In this document: positions 46,219 to 58,500 of the stretch, one piece after another
Layout: the number at the start of each line of letters is the position of its first letter
Position numbering within the stretch: the stretch's first letter is position 1
Program-made: the position numbers and the translations under genes
Notes under the pieces: model-generated
Told to the model about the DNA's origin: nothing
Database searches by the model: none
What the model saw: only the letters and a program-made list of their open reading frames with translations
Source: Diogma glabrata
Lineage: Eukaryota; Arthropoda; Insecta; Diptera; Cylindrotomidae
Length of the DNA: 64,000 nucleotides
Direction: 5' to 3'
NCBI GenBank assembly: GCA_963693315.1
Contig: OY856186.1
Location: 234,246,046 to 234,310,045 of the forward strand

Positions 46219-46807
46219 TAGACGATTTTAAATAGCTTTTAGAAGGGTTAGACTGTAAATTTCCCTTATTTGATGTTACATTCTTTAAGTCATGAATATT
46301 CTATTTCATTAGTATTTTTCTCACAACCAAATAACCAAACCAAAAAACCCAAAATTTTTCTTTGAATTGCAACTTTATGGTTTTTAGTGTTTCGTTTTTT
46401 CGTGTGAGTAAAACGAGTTTTTCACATTATATCGATTATCTCGTAAACTATAAATGCTATGGACCTGAAATTTGGGGTTGCTTATAAAACTAACCTGTCC
46501 CACATAAGATGACAGATACAAATAAAACTAAAGTGGTTTTGGTTTGGTTTACAGGGTTACGATGTGAGACCTTTGAGAAAATATATTTTTTTATAGATTC
46601 ATGTATAGGGTATCTTATGAAACTGAAAGAGCTTCATTTCAGTATTCATTAAAAATTTATTTTGGAATTTCACATCCTCCCGTTTTTTGTATAATTTTGA
46701 ATAATGATGTTTTCTTCGTGTTTTCTTGCCTCGATTAGTTCCGAACCTAACTGATGGAAAATCTTCAAATGTATTTGGAATGATTGAAAAATTAGTAAGT
46801 TTTAATA
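46219..46807. other. Non-coding DNA
   Basis: The minus frame 46844-46599 has no motif and runs into the hairpin that follows. No gene called. Confidence 0.4.
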
Positions 46808-46936
46808 AATAGTATATTACGTACCGAGGTGGAAAATTTGTCATTTCTGTCGAGAGAAAATACAGTTAACCGAAAATACAGTTAACTTAATCTCGAGACA
46901 GAAATGACATTTCCACCGTGGCTTGTATACTATTTT
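46808..46936. repeat. Inverted repeat / small MITE
   Basis: AATAGTATATTACG...GGTGGAAA.TTTGTCATTT on the left pairs with AAATGACATTTCCACC...GTATACTATT on the right. The loop contains a doubled AATACAGTTAAC. It directly abuts the next MITE, sharing the TA. Confidence 0.7.
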
Positions 46937-46937
46937 A

Positions 46938-47169
46938 TTCACAACAACTAAGTAGTCTGTCAAAAAGAAAAAAAATTTCGCAATCGAAATTCCTACTCAG
47001 GTCGGGAAGTGTTACTTCCCAACCGTTTGGGAAGTAAAAGTTAGCAATCGCAATCGAAATTCCTACTCAGGTGTTACCTCCCAACCGGTTGGGGAAGCAA
47101 AAGTTAGCAATCAAGTACTTCGCAACTTTTAAAAAGTTGGGAAACGACAGATTGCTTAGTTGTTGTGAA
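46938..47169. mobile_element. 232-bp MITE with TA duplication
   Basis: TTCACAACAACTAAG at the left is inverted as CTTAGTTGTTGTGAA at the right, with TA immediately outside (46936-46937; 47170-47171). Inside, a 70-bp unit beginning GCAATCGAAATTCC is present twice (46980 and 47050), with the palindromic CCCAACCG.TTGGG. TA duplication suggests a mariner-type source. Confidence 0.75.
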
Positions 47170-47199
47170 TAAAAATATATAAAAGTGTCATATACTCAT

Positions 47200-47890
47200 A
47201 ATTATATTTATTAAAGGTGTGGAAATGAGAAGGGGTAAACACACTATTTAAAACGTGGTCAAGTGGGGTGTCATTTGAAAGAGTACCTGATTTAGAAAAC
47301 ATTGCAATTTCGCGGTGCACAGTTTTTGAGTTATTGTCAAAAAAGTGCAAAATTCAGACCGTCTCCCCTACGTTTCGACACTGATTGACAAAAAAATTTG
47401 CAAAATTTCACGAGCTAGGAAATTTGGTAAATTTTGTATGAAAATCATTGCGAAGTCTCAAATAATTATATTTATGTGTGTTTAGGGGACGGGGGTAGAT
47501 AGGGTAAAAAACCTTTTTTGACCCAAGCGAGTGGGGGTATCATTTGAAATAGCCCCTAATCCAACAAACATTGAAATTTTTTAAGTTATTGTCAAAAAAG
47601 TGCAACTTTCAAACCGTCCCCTCCCCCCTACGTTTCGATACCGAGTGACAGAAAAATTTGAACAAATTCACAGAGCTAGGAAGTTTGGTAAATTTTGTAT
47701 GAAAATCATTGCGAAGTCTCCAATAATTATATTTATGTGTGTTTAGGGGATGGGTGTGGGGAGAGTAAAAAAAACATTTTTGACCCCAATGAGTGGGGTG
47801 TTATATGAAGGAGCACTTAATTAAAGAAACATGACAACAGTTTTTGGGTCATTGTAAAACAAATATTTTTAGTATATAGCCTCTACACCC
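47200..47890 (+). repeat. Tandem repeat, about 262-bp unit
   Basis: AATTATATTTAT starts at 47200, 47464 and 47725, with shared TTGTCAAAAAAGTGCAA, CCCCTACGTTTCGA and GAAAATCATTGCGAAGTCT inside. Roughly 2.6 diverged units. Non-coding, satellite-like. Confidence 0.85.
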
Positions 47891-48394
47891 CCCTAAATTT
47901 CGACACTTGATTGACCGGAAAAATAATCAAATTTAAACCATTTACAAGCTGGTGTAATTGAATCTTTCTTGAGTTATCATAAACTGCTATGGATCAAAGC
48001 GATGCGGTAGATCGCTGTTCGTGAAAAAAAATAGCGATTACCACTTTTGCTTATTTACGCTGAACCTAGTAGACATAACCTCAAAAAAATGATTTGATCT
48101 AATGTTGTTTAACATATATGAACTTATGACGAGTTTTGTAACATAAACTCACCTTTAAGACGGTATAATTTATTCCTTCAAGTGATTTTTTCATTCAAGC
48201 CATCTATTGTAAATTTATTTAAAATGTAAATGTAAATAGCTAAGACACTTTTTTTTTAAAATAAAAACATTATAGTTTGATCTTTTACTCATTACTGCAT
48301 ATTATGACAAAAGAATACAAATAAATTTAAAGGCTGATTCTGATACTAGCTAATAAAAATTTGTCTACAAAAATATTATCAAATGTAAATTTAC
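47891..48394. other. Non-coding DNA
   Basis: No gene or clear repeat seen. Confidence 0.5.
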
Positions 48395-48900
48395 CTCGGA
48401 TTCTGCGTAAAATGGTTTTTGCTAAGATAAATTTTTAAAAAGGAATGTGTTAAGGTTTAGACTTGTAGGTTGTTATAAAAACATTATTGTAATTTGTTCT
48501 TTTACTCCGAATGACTGAATATTTCCATATTTTTTTCGGGATCCAGTTTAAATTTAATTTGTTTAAAAAGCTATAACGTAATATGCCAATTATTAGACCC
48601 CAACATAAAATATTATTTATCGCATTTATCCCAAATAATTTTTCGCGGGTTTGCAATATGTGCCAACCATTAGTCCCTTCAACAAAAGAGCGGGGTATAT
48701 TATCTAGCAAATTTGTTCCAAATAATTTTTTTTCCAGGGTTGCAATAACTTTTTCTATTTTACTTAAATTCTGCGTAAATGGTTTTAACTAAGACAATTT
48801 TTTTTTTAAAGAAATGTGTTAAGGTTTAGGTGTGTAGATTGTCATAAAAACATTATTCAAATTTGTTTTACTGCGAATGAGTGAATAGGATAGCGAATTG
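48395..48900 (+). repeat. Diverged direct repeat pair, about 365 bp apart
   Basis: ATTCTGCGTAAAATGGTTTT at about 48400 recurs as ATTCTGCGTAAATGGTTTTA at about 48768. Both are followed by GAATGTGTTAAGGTTTAG-type sequence and ATAAAAACATTATT. Overlapping open frames here carry no motif. Confidence 0.7.
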
Positions 48901-49621
48901 CATAGTTTCAGTCGATTTTCAGATACAAATAAACAAAAATTTTCACCGTAATAAGTGGTTAAACGTTTGTTGAATCTTATTTTGAAATATGCATTTACAT
49001 ATTCTGAAAATTACTTTTAATTCAAAAATAGTTTTATTAAAATTAGTTTCCAGTTTAATAAAACAAAAGTGGGACAATATAAATTCAGTATTTGTATACT
49101 GAAAAATCACAATGAAATTAATCTTAATATTAAAGAAATATGAAATTAATATTAGAGCAATGATACTTAAATTAAATCTGTTTCATACATTTTTTTATAG
49201 TCATGTTTAATATCGAAAGTTAATCTGAAGGCGATAAACAAATTATTGTAGAATCTGGACCAAATAGCATACATGAGGAGACTTTTGTTTTGGTTTTACA
49301 TCATATGCTTAATCAATTCGGGCATACTACTCAAAAAGTTTTGTGGCAATATGCGGGGTTCATCCAACCAGCCCACACCACTAGATAAATCTTTGACCCA
49401 AATTATATATCTTGCGGATTATTGGGTATGTTGTTTTTATAAATGCAGAAAAATTGGAAATAATTCAGTCAACCGTTGAAGTTGGTATACAAATAAATCG
49501 ATGACAAAAATTCAAATGGCTTATATCAAAATGAAATAATTACCTATTATTAATTTTAATATTTATTTCATTATAATCCAAGCTCATAAAATTTATTATT
49601 TACTACAAAAAATCGTGATAT
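48901..49621. other. Non-coding DNA
   Basis: The frame 49273-49479 shows no motif. No gene called. Confidence 0.45.
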
Positions 49622-50106
49622 GAGCTACAAAAACATCAAAAATGTAAATTTTAGTTCGTGAAAAAGGTGCAGTTTAAAATTTAATAGTCAAAACTATCTC
49701 TCCACTACAAAAAGAAGTGATATCCTGTGTCAAGCAGAAACGAGTGTAAAACAAAATATTTCCAAATAATTAGCTGTTCTACATGATTCGAAATACTTAC
49801 TTTGTCACTCGGATTAGAGATTAGAATAAAACAACTCTAACTAACTAGGTATTAAAACAAAAGTTTCTAGTAAAAGTAAAAATACAAAATAATAATTATT
49901 TATTTATTTATATTCGAATGAAAATGTGGAATGCGATATTTATACGATTGACCGAATCGAGAGAAGTGCGGAACCATCACGAAACCTCAGGACTAACAGA
50001 TTATATCTTTAAAGAACATGATTCTCAAATAACATGTTCTTAATCTACAAACTAGAGTCTGCAGTATAAAATACTAACTAATAAATTAGCTTGCATTTCT
50101 TTTATA

Positions 50107-50680
50107 CAGGGGGTCCGCCGAGAAGGTATACTACTTTGTTTGTTTATAATTTTTGATGAAATGAAAGAGAATGGATCTTATATTGATAAATGTTTTATTT
50201 AATGTCAGCAATTATGTATGGAATACAATATCAGATAAATGTCCGCCTCTGTTAGCCTCACAAAAGCGAGCCCTTTTGAGCACATTTTTCATTACATTCT
50301 CACACATTTCACGCGGTATTTCATTAATTTCATCACGAATATTTTGTTTCAGTTGCTCAAGTGTTTCTGGTTTGTTTGCATAAACCTTGCTTTTCAGATA
50401 TCCCCACAAAAAGAAGTCCGGAGCAGTCAAATCAGGCGACCAAAAATTTCACGTAACGTTTTCTACCAAAAATTTCACGTAACTTTCTCATCGTCACAGT
50501 AATCGATGATTGATTTTGATAACATGTTTTAACGATTAAAACACGTTGGTTTATCGAATATTTTTCTATAATAAATTTGCCACGTGTCTACTTCACGACT
50601 GCCAAATATGAACTGTCAAAACTAATGTTTATCAAAATGGCGGCAAAACAAAGTAGTATACCTTCCCGGCGGACACCCTG
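50107..50680 (-). mobile_element. Deleted mariner-family element, 574 bp
   Basis: The ends CAGGGGGTCCGCCGAGAAGG and, inverted, CAGGGTGTCCGCCGGGAAGG form terminal repeats that continue through TATACTACTTTGTTT. TA flanks both sides (50105-50106; 50681-50682). It sits in the spacer of the 49.6-51.1 kb inverted repeat and so arrived later. Only the last part of the transposase is left. Confidence 0.9.
50212..50430 (-). pseudogene. Mariner transposase, C-terminal remnant
   Basis: 72 residues beginning TAPDFFLWGYLKSKVYANKP, then ETLEQLKQNI and RANRGGH-type C-terminus (EANRGGHLSDIVF). The DFFLWGY.K..VY block is the conserved final catalytic region of mariner/IS630-type DDE transposases. The Asp in PDFFLWG corresponds to the third catalytic position region. 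The DNA-binding domain and earlier catalytic residues are deleted, so it is inactive. Confidence 0.85.
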
Positions 50681-51093
50681 TAGATTTTCATTTTGTATAT
50701 TTCTCATTAAATAAAAGTCTTAGCTCTCACTGAGGTTTCGTGATTGTTCTGCACTTCTATCGATTCAGTCAATCGTATAAATATCGCATTCCACATTTTC
50801 ATTCGAATATAAATAAATAAATAATTATTATTTTGTATTTTTACTTTTACTAGAATCTTTTGTTTTAATACCTAGTTAGAGTTGTTTTATTCTAATCTCT
50901 AATCCGAGTGACAAAGTAAGTATTTCGAATCATGTAGAACACCAAATTGTTTGGAAATATTTTGTTTTACACTCGTTTCTGCTTGACACAGGATATCACT
51001 TCTTTTTGTAGTGGAGAGATTGTTTTGACAATTAAATTTTAAACTCCACCTTTTTCACGAACTAAAATTTACATTTTTGATGTTTTTTGTAGC

Positions 51094-51814
51094 TTCTATT
51101 TTCATCACGCTTAATCCCCTGTGAAAATGGGTTATTTTTCACTAGTGTAAAAAGAATAACAATTTGTAGTTGCTATGGTATCTTCATATAATTTTACAAA
51201 GTTTTTAAAACAAAACAACCATGAAAAAATAGAATATGAATTTTAAATGTTATTTTGTCGATTTCTAATTTAATAATTTCTAATAAATATCGTTTATATA
51301 TTAACTATCATAGAACAAATTGCATTTCCTACGTGAGATAAAAACATTTTAATTTCGTGAAATTGCCCCACCCGACGCTAACGCGGCTCGCAAACCAATT
51401 TTTACTCACGAAAAAGCATCGTTTTCATATCTTGTAGGAAAATATACTATTGCAGCAAAAAACCTATAGAATTATGATGAATGGAGAGCTTACTATTTTA
51501 AACACTAAAACTTAAAAATGAATTTTATTATTGAAATAATTTTAATTAAATTTAAATTAAATTTAATTAAATTATTGATCGTGCAAATATAATAAGCATT
51601 TAGGCAGTAAGAGTAATACAGATTTCGGATATGTTAGAGATCTCGACTTCAACTGAATCTCAAAACATACATCCTCAATCGGTAAAACACTCTTACTGCC
51701 CTTAATACTTAAATAACTATTTTTGCTTTCGACATTAATACACAAATAGCAATTATACATAACAAAAATATAATACATATTATTAAAATTATTGTATATC
51801 TCAAATACTTTTTT
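51094..51814. other. Non-coding DNA with a 12-bp inverted pair
   Basis: GGCAGTAAGAGT (51603-51614) and ACTCTTACTGCC (51689-51700) are perfect inverses about 75 bp apart, possibly a tiny MITE. An AT-rich palindromic run (aatttaaattaaat...) lies near 51545. The minus frame 51572-51778 overlaps and is not called. Confidence 0.5.
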
Positions 51815-52287
51815 ATTCGCCTACATATTAAAGTGTTGCTTTATTACTGTGATTTGCGGCTTTAAAGTATCACTTTTCAACTATTTATTTTGTTGTCATA
51901 GCTACGTCCAAAAAAGTAAAAAGCATTTGTATTTGCTTAAATTCTATGAAAAATAAAATTTTTTATCAAAGCAACCCTTAAATTTAAAATTTCATTATCC
52001 AATTAAAATAGTTGTTATCATTTGTTGTCATAGCTACACAATAATTTGAAAAAAATAATAAATATTTTGTCAAAGGTTACTTGTTCCACATATTTTTATT
52101 TTAAAATTTATGAAAATTTATAATTTTAATTTAGAATAAACAAATTTTCTTAAAATATTTTGCTTGCGGCGAATAAAAAATAGTATATGATGCACGGACG
52201 TAAGCTATTTTGGACTTAATGTGGGTGCAAACTCCACATCCGTCCAAAATCTTTAGCTTTACGTCCTAGCATCATAATGTACTATTT
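51815..52287 (+). repeat. Dispersed repeat, copy 2 (pair at 7985-8450), ending in a hairpin
   Basis: Collinear with copy 1 (GTTGTCATAGCTACGTCC, AAAGGTTACTTGTTC). At its end AAATAGTATATGATGC...GGACGTAAGCTATTTTGGAC (52178-52214) is inverted as GTCCAAAATC...ACGTCCTAGCATCATA (52242-52287), with an inner GTGGGTGCAAACTCCAC stem in the loop. Confidence 0.75.
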
Positions 52288-52389
52288 GCTTATGTTTTTG
52301 TTTCTTGGTTAATCGAAATTTAAAATAAAACCATTAGATTTGTTTGAATTACAAATGTCACTTGTGGTAAAAACATCGAGAAGTATATT

Positions 52390-53252
52390 GTATAACGAGT
52401 ACAGACGCTGCCATAAACGTGAACAAAGACCTGAATAAAGTCGCCGACTGGGGTGACCAAAACCTGGTCAATTTCAACTCTACCAAAACACAGCTGTTGA
52501 TTGTTTCCAGATTAAAGACCGAGTTCCCCAAAGATATTTTATTCAGTATGTGTGATGAACCAATAGGTGAATGTAAAAACATTCGTTTATTGGGTGTCAC
52601 AGTTTCAAATGACCTACTCTGGAACGATCATGTAATGGCGATGGCAAAAAGCACGTCTAAAAAACTCGGCCTCCTAAATTGATGCAAAAAATTTTTCAAT
52701 CCATACCAATTGCTCCATGTTTATAAGTCCTATATTCGTTCCTGTATGGAGTACTGTTGTCAAGTTTGGGGTGCTGCCTCTGTTTCCATCTTGGCCCTCT
52801 TGGACTCTATTCAAAAGCGGGCTATACGAATTGTGATCGAGCTTTGACATCAAAACAACATCGTCGCACTGTTGCTGACCTCGTTGTATTTTACAAATAT
52901 CGTCATCAAAAGTGCTCAGATGAAATCAGTGGCATCATGCCTCAAACTTATTCTTACCCTTGTTCCACTCGGCAATCGGCTACCGCAACCACTGAAACGG
53001 TAAAGATCCCGCACTGTCATACTGGCAGATCGCAGAAAGACTTCTTTGTCCGAACTGCATACAAATAGAATAGTTTGCCGGAACCCTTAGTCTCAGGTGA
53101 CTTCAACCCGCAGAGGTTTAAAAAAAGCGTTAATCAACACCTTAGAACGCCAGTTGTTGTGGGAGCCAGGTTAGACCTAGGTCTTAAAAGGTATTTATGT
53201 GTTGTTGTGACACTTATTCTAAACCCTATTACACAACACATTTTATTTAAAA
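52390..53252 (+). pseudogene. 5'-truncated LINE: reverse transcriptase thumb to C-terminus and 3' end
   Basis: Reads KDLNKVADWGDQNLVNFNS and IRLLGVTVSNDLLWNDHV (thumb region), then a TGA at 52680 where Arg is expected (CGA to TGA, a typical CpG decay). Next are YIRSCMEYCCQVWGAAS and LLDSIQKRAIRIV, a frameshift near 52835, YKYRHQKCSDEI, and DFFVRTAYK followed by a TAG (53066) where Trp stands in the copy at 5.4 kb. Then SLPEPLVSGDFNPQRFKKSV. The 3' end has GTGTTGTTGTGACAC and AACACATTTTATT. CR1/Jockey-like clade. It directly abuts TR-A copy B. Confidence 0.85.
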
Positions 53253-55565
53253 AATATTGCGACGCTGATGCATAGGCTGACTTCACCACAGCTCTGGAAA
53301 CATAGTGTTCTGGATATATAATGAGCTAATATCCATAAAATACTTTAATTAAAAGCTAACCAATATTATGGACTTCGTAGTTCTAATAATAAAAATATTA
53401 AAGCAGGTAGTAGTATCCCAACAAACATAAATTCTGATGTACGAGAAGAAGTAAACAAAAATTTTATCGGAAGTGACAAAGCGGAAGTTAGGATGCAGAA
53501 CTGTTGTAAACCGTACTAAATGTGTATGTACCAAATTTCATCCAACTCGATTATCAGGTACAGAAGTTATTGAGCTTCCAAAATAACAGGTGCTTGGAGG
53601 ACCCCCTACCACTTTGTTCACTATCGCTAAAAAAACTAATCAGTTTCTGCCATACATATTTGCATCTTTTTGCAAAGTGTAATCAAAATTACTTAACGAA
53701 CGAATGTTGTATGCTTCCAACAAACATTGAATCAATAAACAGGTGTTCGGGAGGACCCCCACCACTTATCCCAATATTGTCCAAAAACTAGTCAATTCTT
53801 TGTCAATAAAGTCTTTATCTTTTTTCAAAGTGCCATTAAAATTGATTAATGAATGAAATCTGTATGCTCCCAACAAACTTTAAAAACCAAGTGTGAAAAG
53901 TCAGCAGTTGTATGGTAGATCCCCCGCCACTTTGATCAATGTGTCCCAAAAGATGATAATTATCTTCTTACACTAATTGAAACCTTTCCATAAGTTTTAT
54001 CATAATCACTTCATTATTGTAGGCTGTAGTGTGCATAAAGATACTGAAAAAACTGCCAACAATTAAAAAAAATTTTTTTTTACCGGAAGTAAAAAACCGG
54101 AAGTTGGATGCAGAATTTTTGTAAATCATACTAAATGCTTATGTACAAAGTTTCATCCAATTCGATTATCAGGTACAGATGTTATTGAGCTTTAAAAAAA
54201 AACAGGTGTATGGGACACCCCCCACCACTTTGTTCACTATCGCTCAAAAACTAATCAGTTCTTTGCCATACATGTTTGCATCTTTTTCCAAAGTGTCATC
54301 AAAATTGGTTCACGAACGAATGCTGTGTGCTCCCAACAAACATTGAAAAAAAGATGACACAGTAAACAGGTGTTCGGAAGACCCCGTACCACTTATCCCA
54401 ATATTGTCCAAAAACTAATCAGTTCCTTGTCATTTAAGTTTCCATCTTTTTCCAAAGTGTCATTAGAATTGATTAATGAATGAAGTCTGTATGCTCCCAA
54501 CAAACTTTAAAAACAAAGTGTGATAAGTCAGCAGTTGTATGGTAGACCCCCCGCCACTTTGATCAATGTGTCCCAAAAGATGATAATTATCTTCTTACAT
54601 TAATTGGAACCCTATTCCATAAGTTTCATCATAATCACTTCATTATTGTAGGCTGTAGTGTGCATAAAGACACTGAAAAAACTTCAAAAAAGTACAAAAT
54701 TTTTTTTTTTACCGGAAGTGAAAAACCGGAAGTTGGGACGCAGAACTATTGTAAATCGTACTACATACTCATGTACCAAGTTTCATCCAATTCGCTTATC
54801 AGGTACAGAAGTTATAGAGCTTTCAAAAAAACAGGTGCTCCAGGGACCCCCCATCACTTTGTTCACTATCGCTCAAAAACTAATCAGTTCTTTGCCATAC
54901 ATGTTTGCATCTTTTCCAAAGTGTCATCAAAATTCGTTCACGAACGAATGCTGTGTGCTCCCAACAAACATAAAAACTTTGTGGAAAAAACCACCTGTTG
55001 TATGGTGGACCCCCCAACCCTTTATCCAATGTGCTCCAAAAGCTGATAAAATCTTTCTCATGTTATTTAAAAGCTTTTCACAACGTTTCATGAAAATCGA
55101 TCGGTAATTATAGGCTATAGTAGGGATAAACACCTGAAAAAAAAACTTTTTAACCGGAAGTGACAAACCGGAAGTTGGTATGCAGAAACATTTGAAACAG
55201 TACTTAAACCTTATATACTAAGTTTCAATAAGATCATAGCCCGGAATCAGAAGTTATTCAAGATTTAAACTTAGAGGTGTTCGGGAGACCCCCCGCCATT
55301 TTGTCCAAATTTGAAATGAATCCAGATCTTTCATTTTCAAGTGAACCTGCATCATTTGCCAAAGTTTCATCAAGATCCTATGCAGAAAACTCACCCACCC
55401 ACCCACCCACCCACGCACACACAGACGTACACCAAAATTTTTTTTGGCTATTTAGATAGAGGATGGTCCAAAACAAAAGATAAAATAAAATTTGGGGTAT
55501 GTAAGATTTTTTTTTTTCACGATAGATTGCATTACTTCACACAATTTAAAATTGTGGTGAAGTAA
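53253..55565 (+). repeat. TR-A modular repeat, copy B
   Basis: From AAATATTGCGACGCTG to the terminal hairpin ACTTCACACAATTT...ATTGTGGTGAAGT (55534-55564). Paired CCGGAAGT...CCGGAAGTT signposts at 53468, 54084, 54713 and 55155 divide it into units of 616, 629 and 442 bp. Within units, shorter modules repeat (ACCCCCC.CCACTTTG, CCAACAAACTTTAAAAAC, TTTCATCCAATTCG). Several open frames (53522, 54658, 54660, 55277, 55341) are frame by-products of the repeats without motifs. Class unknown; the modular non-coding layout with a terminal hairpin could suit a non-autonomous element. Confidence 0.85.
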
Positions 55566-58500
55566 AAAACATAATGATAGTAGTAAGATATTATGTGTGA
55601 ATATTAATTAAAACTATACTTTTTCTACGACCAAACATAAAATAAATTAGAAACATATTCGTAAACAGATTTCATCTCAGAGACATTAGAGAATGTGATG
55701 TACTGTGAAGTGTAAATCATTCGTAATCGTAGATTAATTGTAACTAACGCAACTTCTTTCTATATAAGGATTGTAGAGTTTAATAAAAAGTACTCTTTAA
55801 ATAGATTTACAACTGTTTATCACTTAGTTTAAATTGCATTAAATTTGCTTTCAACTTTGTATCGACACATAACGGTATCCCGTTGAGCGACAGGTTTGTT
55901 TTTAAATATTTTGAAAAGCTTCAAATGTTATCATAAATGAAGTTGTGTTAATTGAAAACTGTTAACATCAAATTTTGTTCTTCTTTATTTTTTCTTTCAC
56001 AAAGTTAATAACTTTATTTTAATGAAACCTCCTTAAAATTTCCGTATGAAATAGGATCTTAAAAATTTCATGGGAGTGGCATCATAATAAATCTAAAATC
56101 TAAAACGAAGATAAATCATTTGACTGTTCATGATACAAAGACATCAACATTGAATTGATCGAATTTATTCTTATGTGCCAAGAAAAACAATTTTTTAAAG
56201 TACAAACAAAAAATAATCAAACAAACAAAACATCTTATAGATATGAAAAACTTTCTCAAATGGAAAATTTGATAACAAAATAAAAAAAAAGAAAACACTT
56301 TTAAAGACATGTTACACAGAAAATCGTTTCATATTTCTTATAAATTATGAAAATCGATTAAGAAGTTTTGATTTGTTTTTGTTTATTTCTAAATTAAAAA
56401 GAAAATTAAATTATTAAATTGAAATTTTTATATTGTTTTTCTCTACGGAAAAACTTTGTAGGAACTTTATTGCTTTTACGAAGTATTACATATTTCCTGA
56501 AATCTTATCTTCGTTTTTCCAATTACAACTCTTTTGATACCACACAATACAATTCATTTCAACGAAATAAATGAAACAAGAAAATCCTTAACGTAATCCC
56601 TTAAAATAAAAAGACTAAACTTGTCAATTGTGATTAGAAAATTAATTAAGAATTCTATTTGTTTCGATACATAATTGATGGTGGAGGAAATGGTTTTCTT
56701 TTTTTTTATTTGCCTTGGAGAAATTAATTTGAAGAGTTTAAAAGTAGAAAAAAATGTTACCAAAAGAAAATGAATGAACGGGATTTCGATTTCATTTCAA
56801 TTTAGATTTCTAATCTAAAATGTGGTTGAATTTGGTGTTTTTTTTTGTATAATATTGAAAGGAATATTTTGATTTTTGATCTAATAAATCCTATTATCAT
56901 TTTTGTTGTTGTTTAGATTTAGATTTTAATGCTAAATAAATGATTTGTATTGTTAGAATAAAGTAGGTGGTTTTATCATTTTACTGCAGTCAATGGGTTG
57001 AGTTTCATTTTATTTTGGTTTGAAAATTTCAGGTAATGAATGAATGACTGTTATAAATTAGCTGTGTGAAATTGGTAATATTTGATATACTGATTGTGTT
57101 ATTTAGTGCAGAGGGTATAGCTTATTTAATAATAGAAGCTCTCAGCATTGTTTATTAGTGCTAACATGTAAAGTTTATTTACCGTACCAAAGCTCGTACG
57201 CAATTGGAATTCTGAGAGTTATGTGCTATTGTAATTTTGTAAACATATTTGTTTTGTTTTTGTTTTTACGTAGGTTTGATATTGATACTGAGTGATCAAT
57301 GATCATTATATTGAGATAAAAAATTAGAAAGGTTTATTTCTAAAGTTTTAAAGATTGAATTTGGGCTTCTGAGATGTACGTGGTTGAAAAATGAATTATA
57401 AATAAATGTTTCGTTGTTATTTTTCTCTATTGAATGTATTTTTGCTATAATGAAGCGAGTCTAATGTTTAAATTCGATTTAGGGTCGGTACATATGATGT
57501 GCCCTTGAGAAAAAAAACAAATTTGTTTGATTTTTATCAATGTTTGTCAATGGGTCCATCGTTGTAATTTTTCTATTTTGTTTTTATGTAAAAAATTTTT
57601 TTTATAAAGTTTTTCAGTTATACTGTATCGCGAAGTAAATAAAATATTTAGTCCTTTACGGGCGTAGACTAAAAATATAAACGCATTCGTTAATTGTTAT
57701 GTGATAAAGTGTTGTTCTGGAGTGAATTTATTAAACCAGATAGAAATTTATGCTTGAATATATAAAAATAATAACAAAATATACAAAAATAAAAACAAAT
57801 TTTAGAAAAATTTAATCAATGTTAATTGTGATATCGAGAACGACCCGAGAAAAGAAAAAATGCAATTATTTTTTTGTGTAAAAATTATAGAGAACCGTAA
57901 AACGTTCTCTACACTCGTGTAAACTAATGGCACCGACCAAAAATAATAATGCGATCAAAAGTGATACGTTATGAATTGTATGAAAACAATTTAGCAATCT
58001 CTTGAATTGTATTCTGATCACATCATTTCACTGTTATTTATTTCGTGTAACAAAAAGTTAAACAGATGTAACAGAATCGTTCATATTTGAAATTACTGGT
58101 TTTGGATTACTGTTTTACCATTAGTTTTCTTTCTGACTGAAGAGGTTGTCTTTAGTGAGAAACATGAGCCTTCTTCTGCGCAAGTTTTGTCAACAATCTC
58201 AGAATTGTACGACTCTGAATAATTAGTTTTCTTTATTGACCTTCGCTTTGTTGAATGACCGAATAATTTGAAATATATTATGTTTGCAGAAAATAAACGA
58301 ATTTTGGTTTTATAAGCCCATATTTTTGTGACTGACCTAATCCAGTTTTGCTATGGTTGATCTTATCATGCTTATTGTTTTATTGGGGTATTGTTTTATA
58401 GAGTTAACTGGAAACTTTATTTGCTAGAATTAAGGGTTTTGTTAGTCTTATAAAAGTGAACATGCTATAAACTTTCCTTTCATCGTTTCCAGAAGCTGAC

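Larger units (their letters stand above)
49622..51093. mobile_element. Large inverted-repeat element, arms about 375 bp
   Basis: The left arm 49622-49995 (GCTACAAAAACATCAAAAAT ... CACGAAACCTCA) pairs with the right arm 50718-51093 (TGAGGTTTCGTG ... TTTTTGATGTTTTTTGTAGC) with few mismatches. The spacer is about 150 bp once the mariner is discounted. No coding. Exact ends and target duplication are unclear. It is foldback-like and distinct in sequence from the 38.5 kb element. Confidence 0.85.

Noticed and set aside
54658..55107. 149- and 128-codon frames in TR-A copy B
   Set aside because: Overlapping frames in a tandem non-coding repeat with no domain; the same sequence is not open in the other modules or in copy A.
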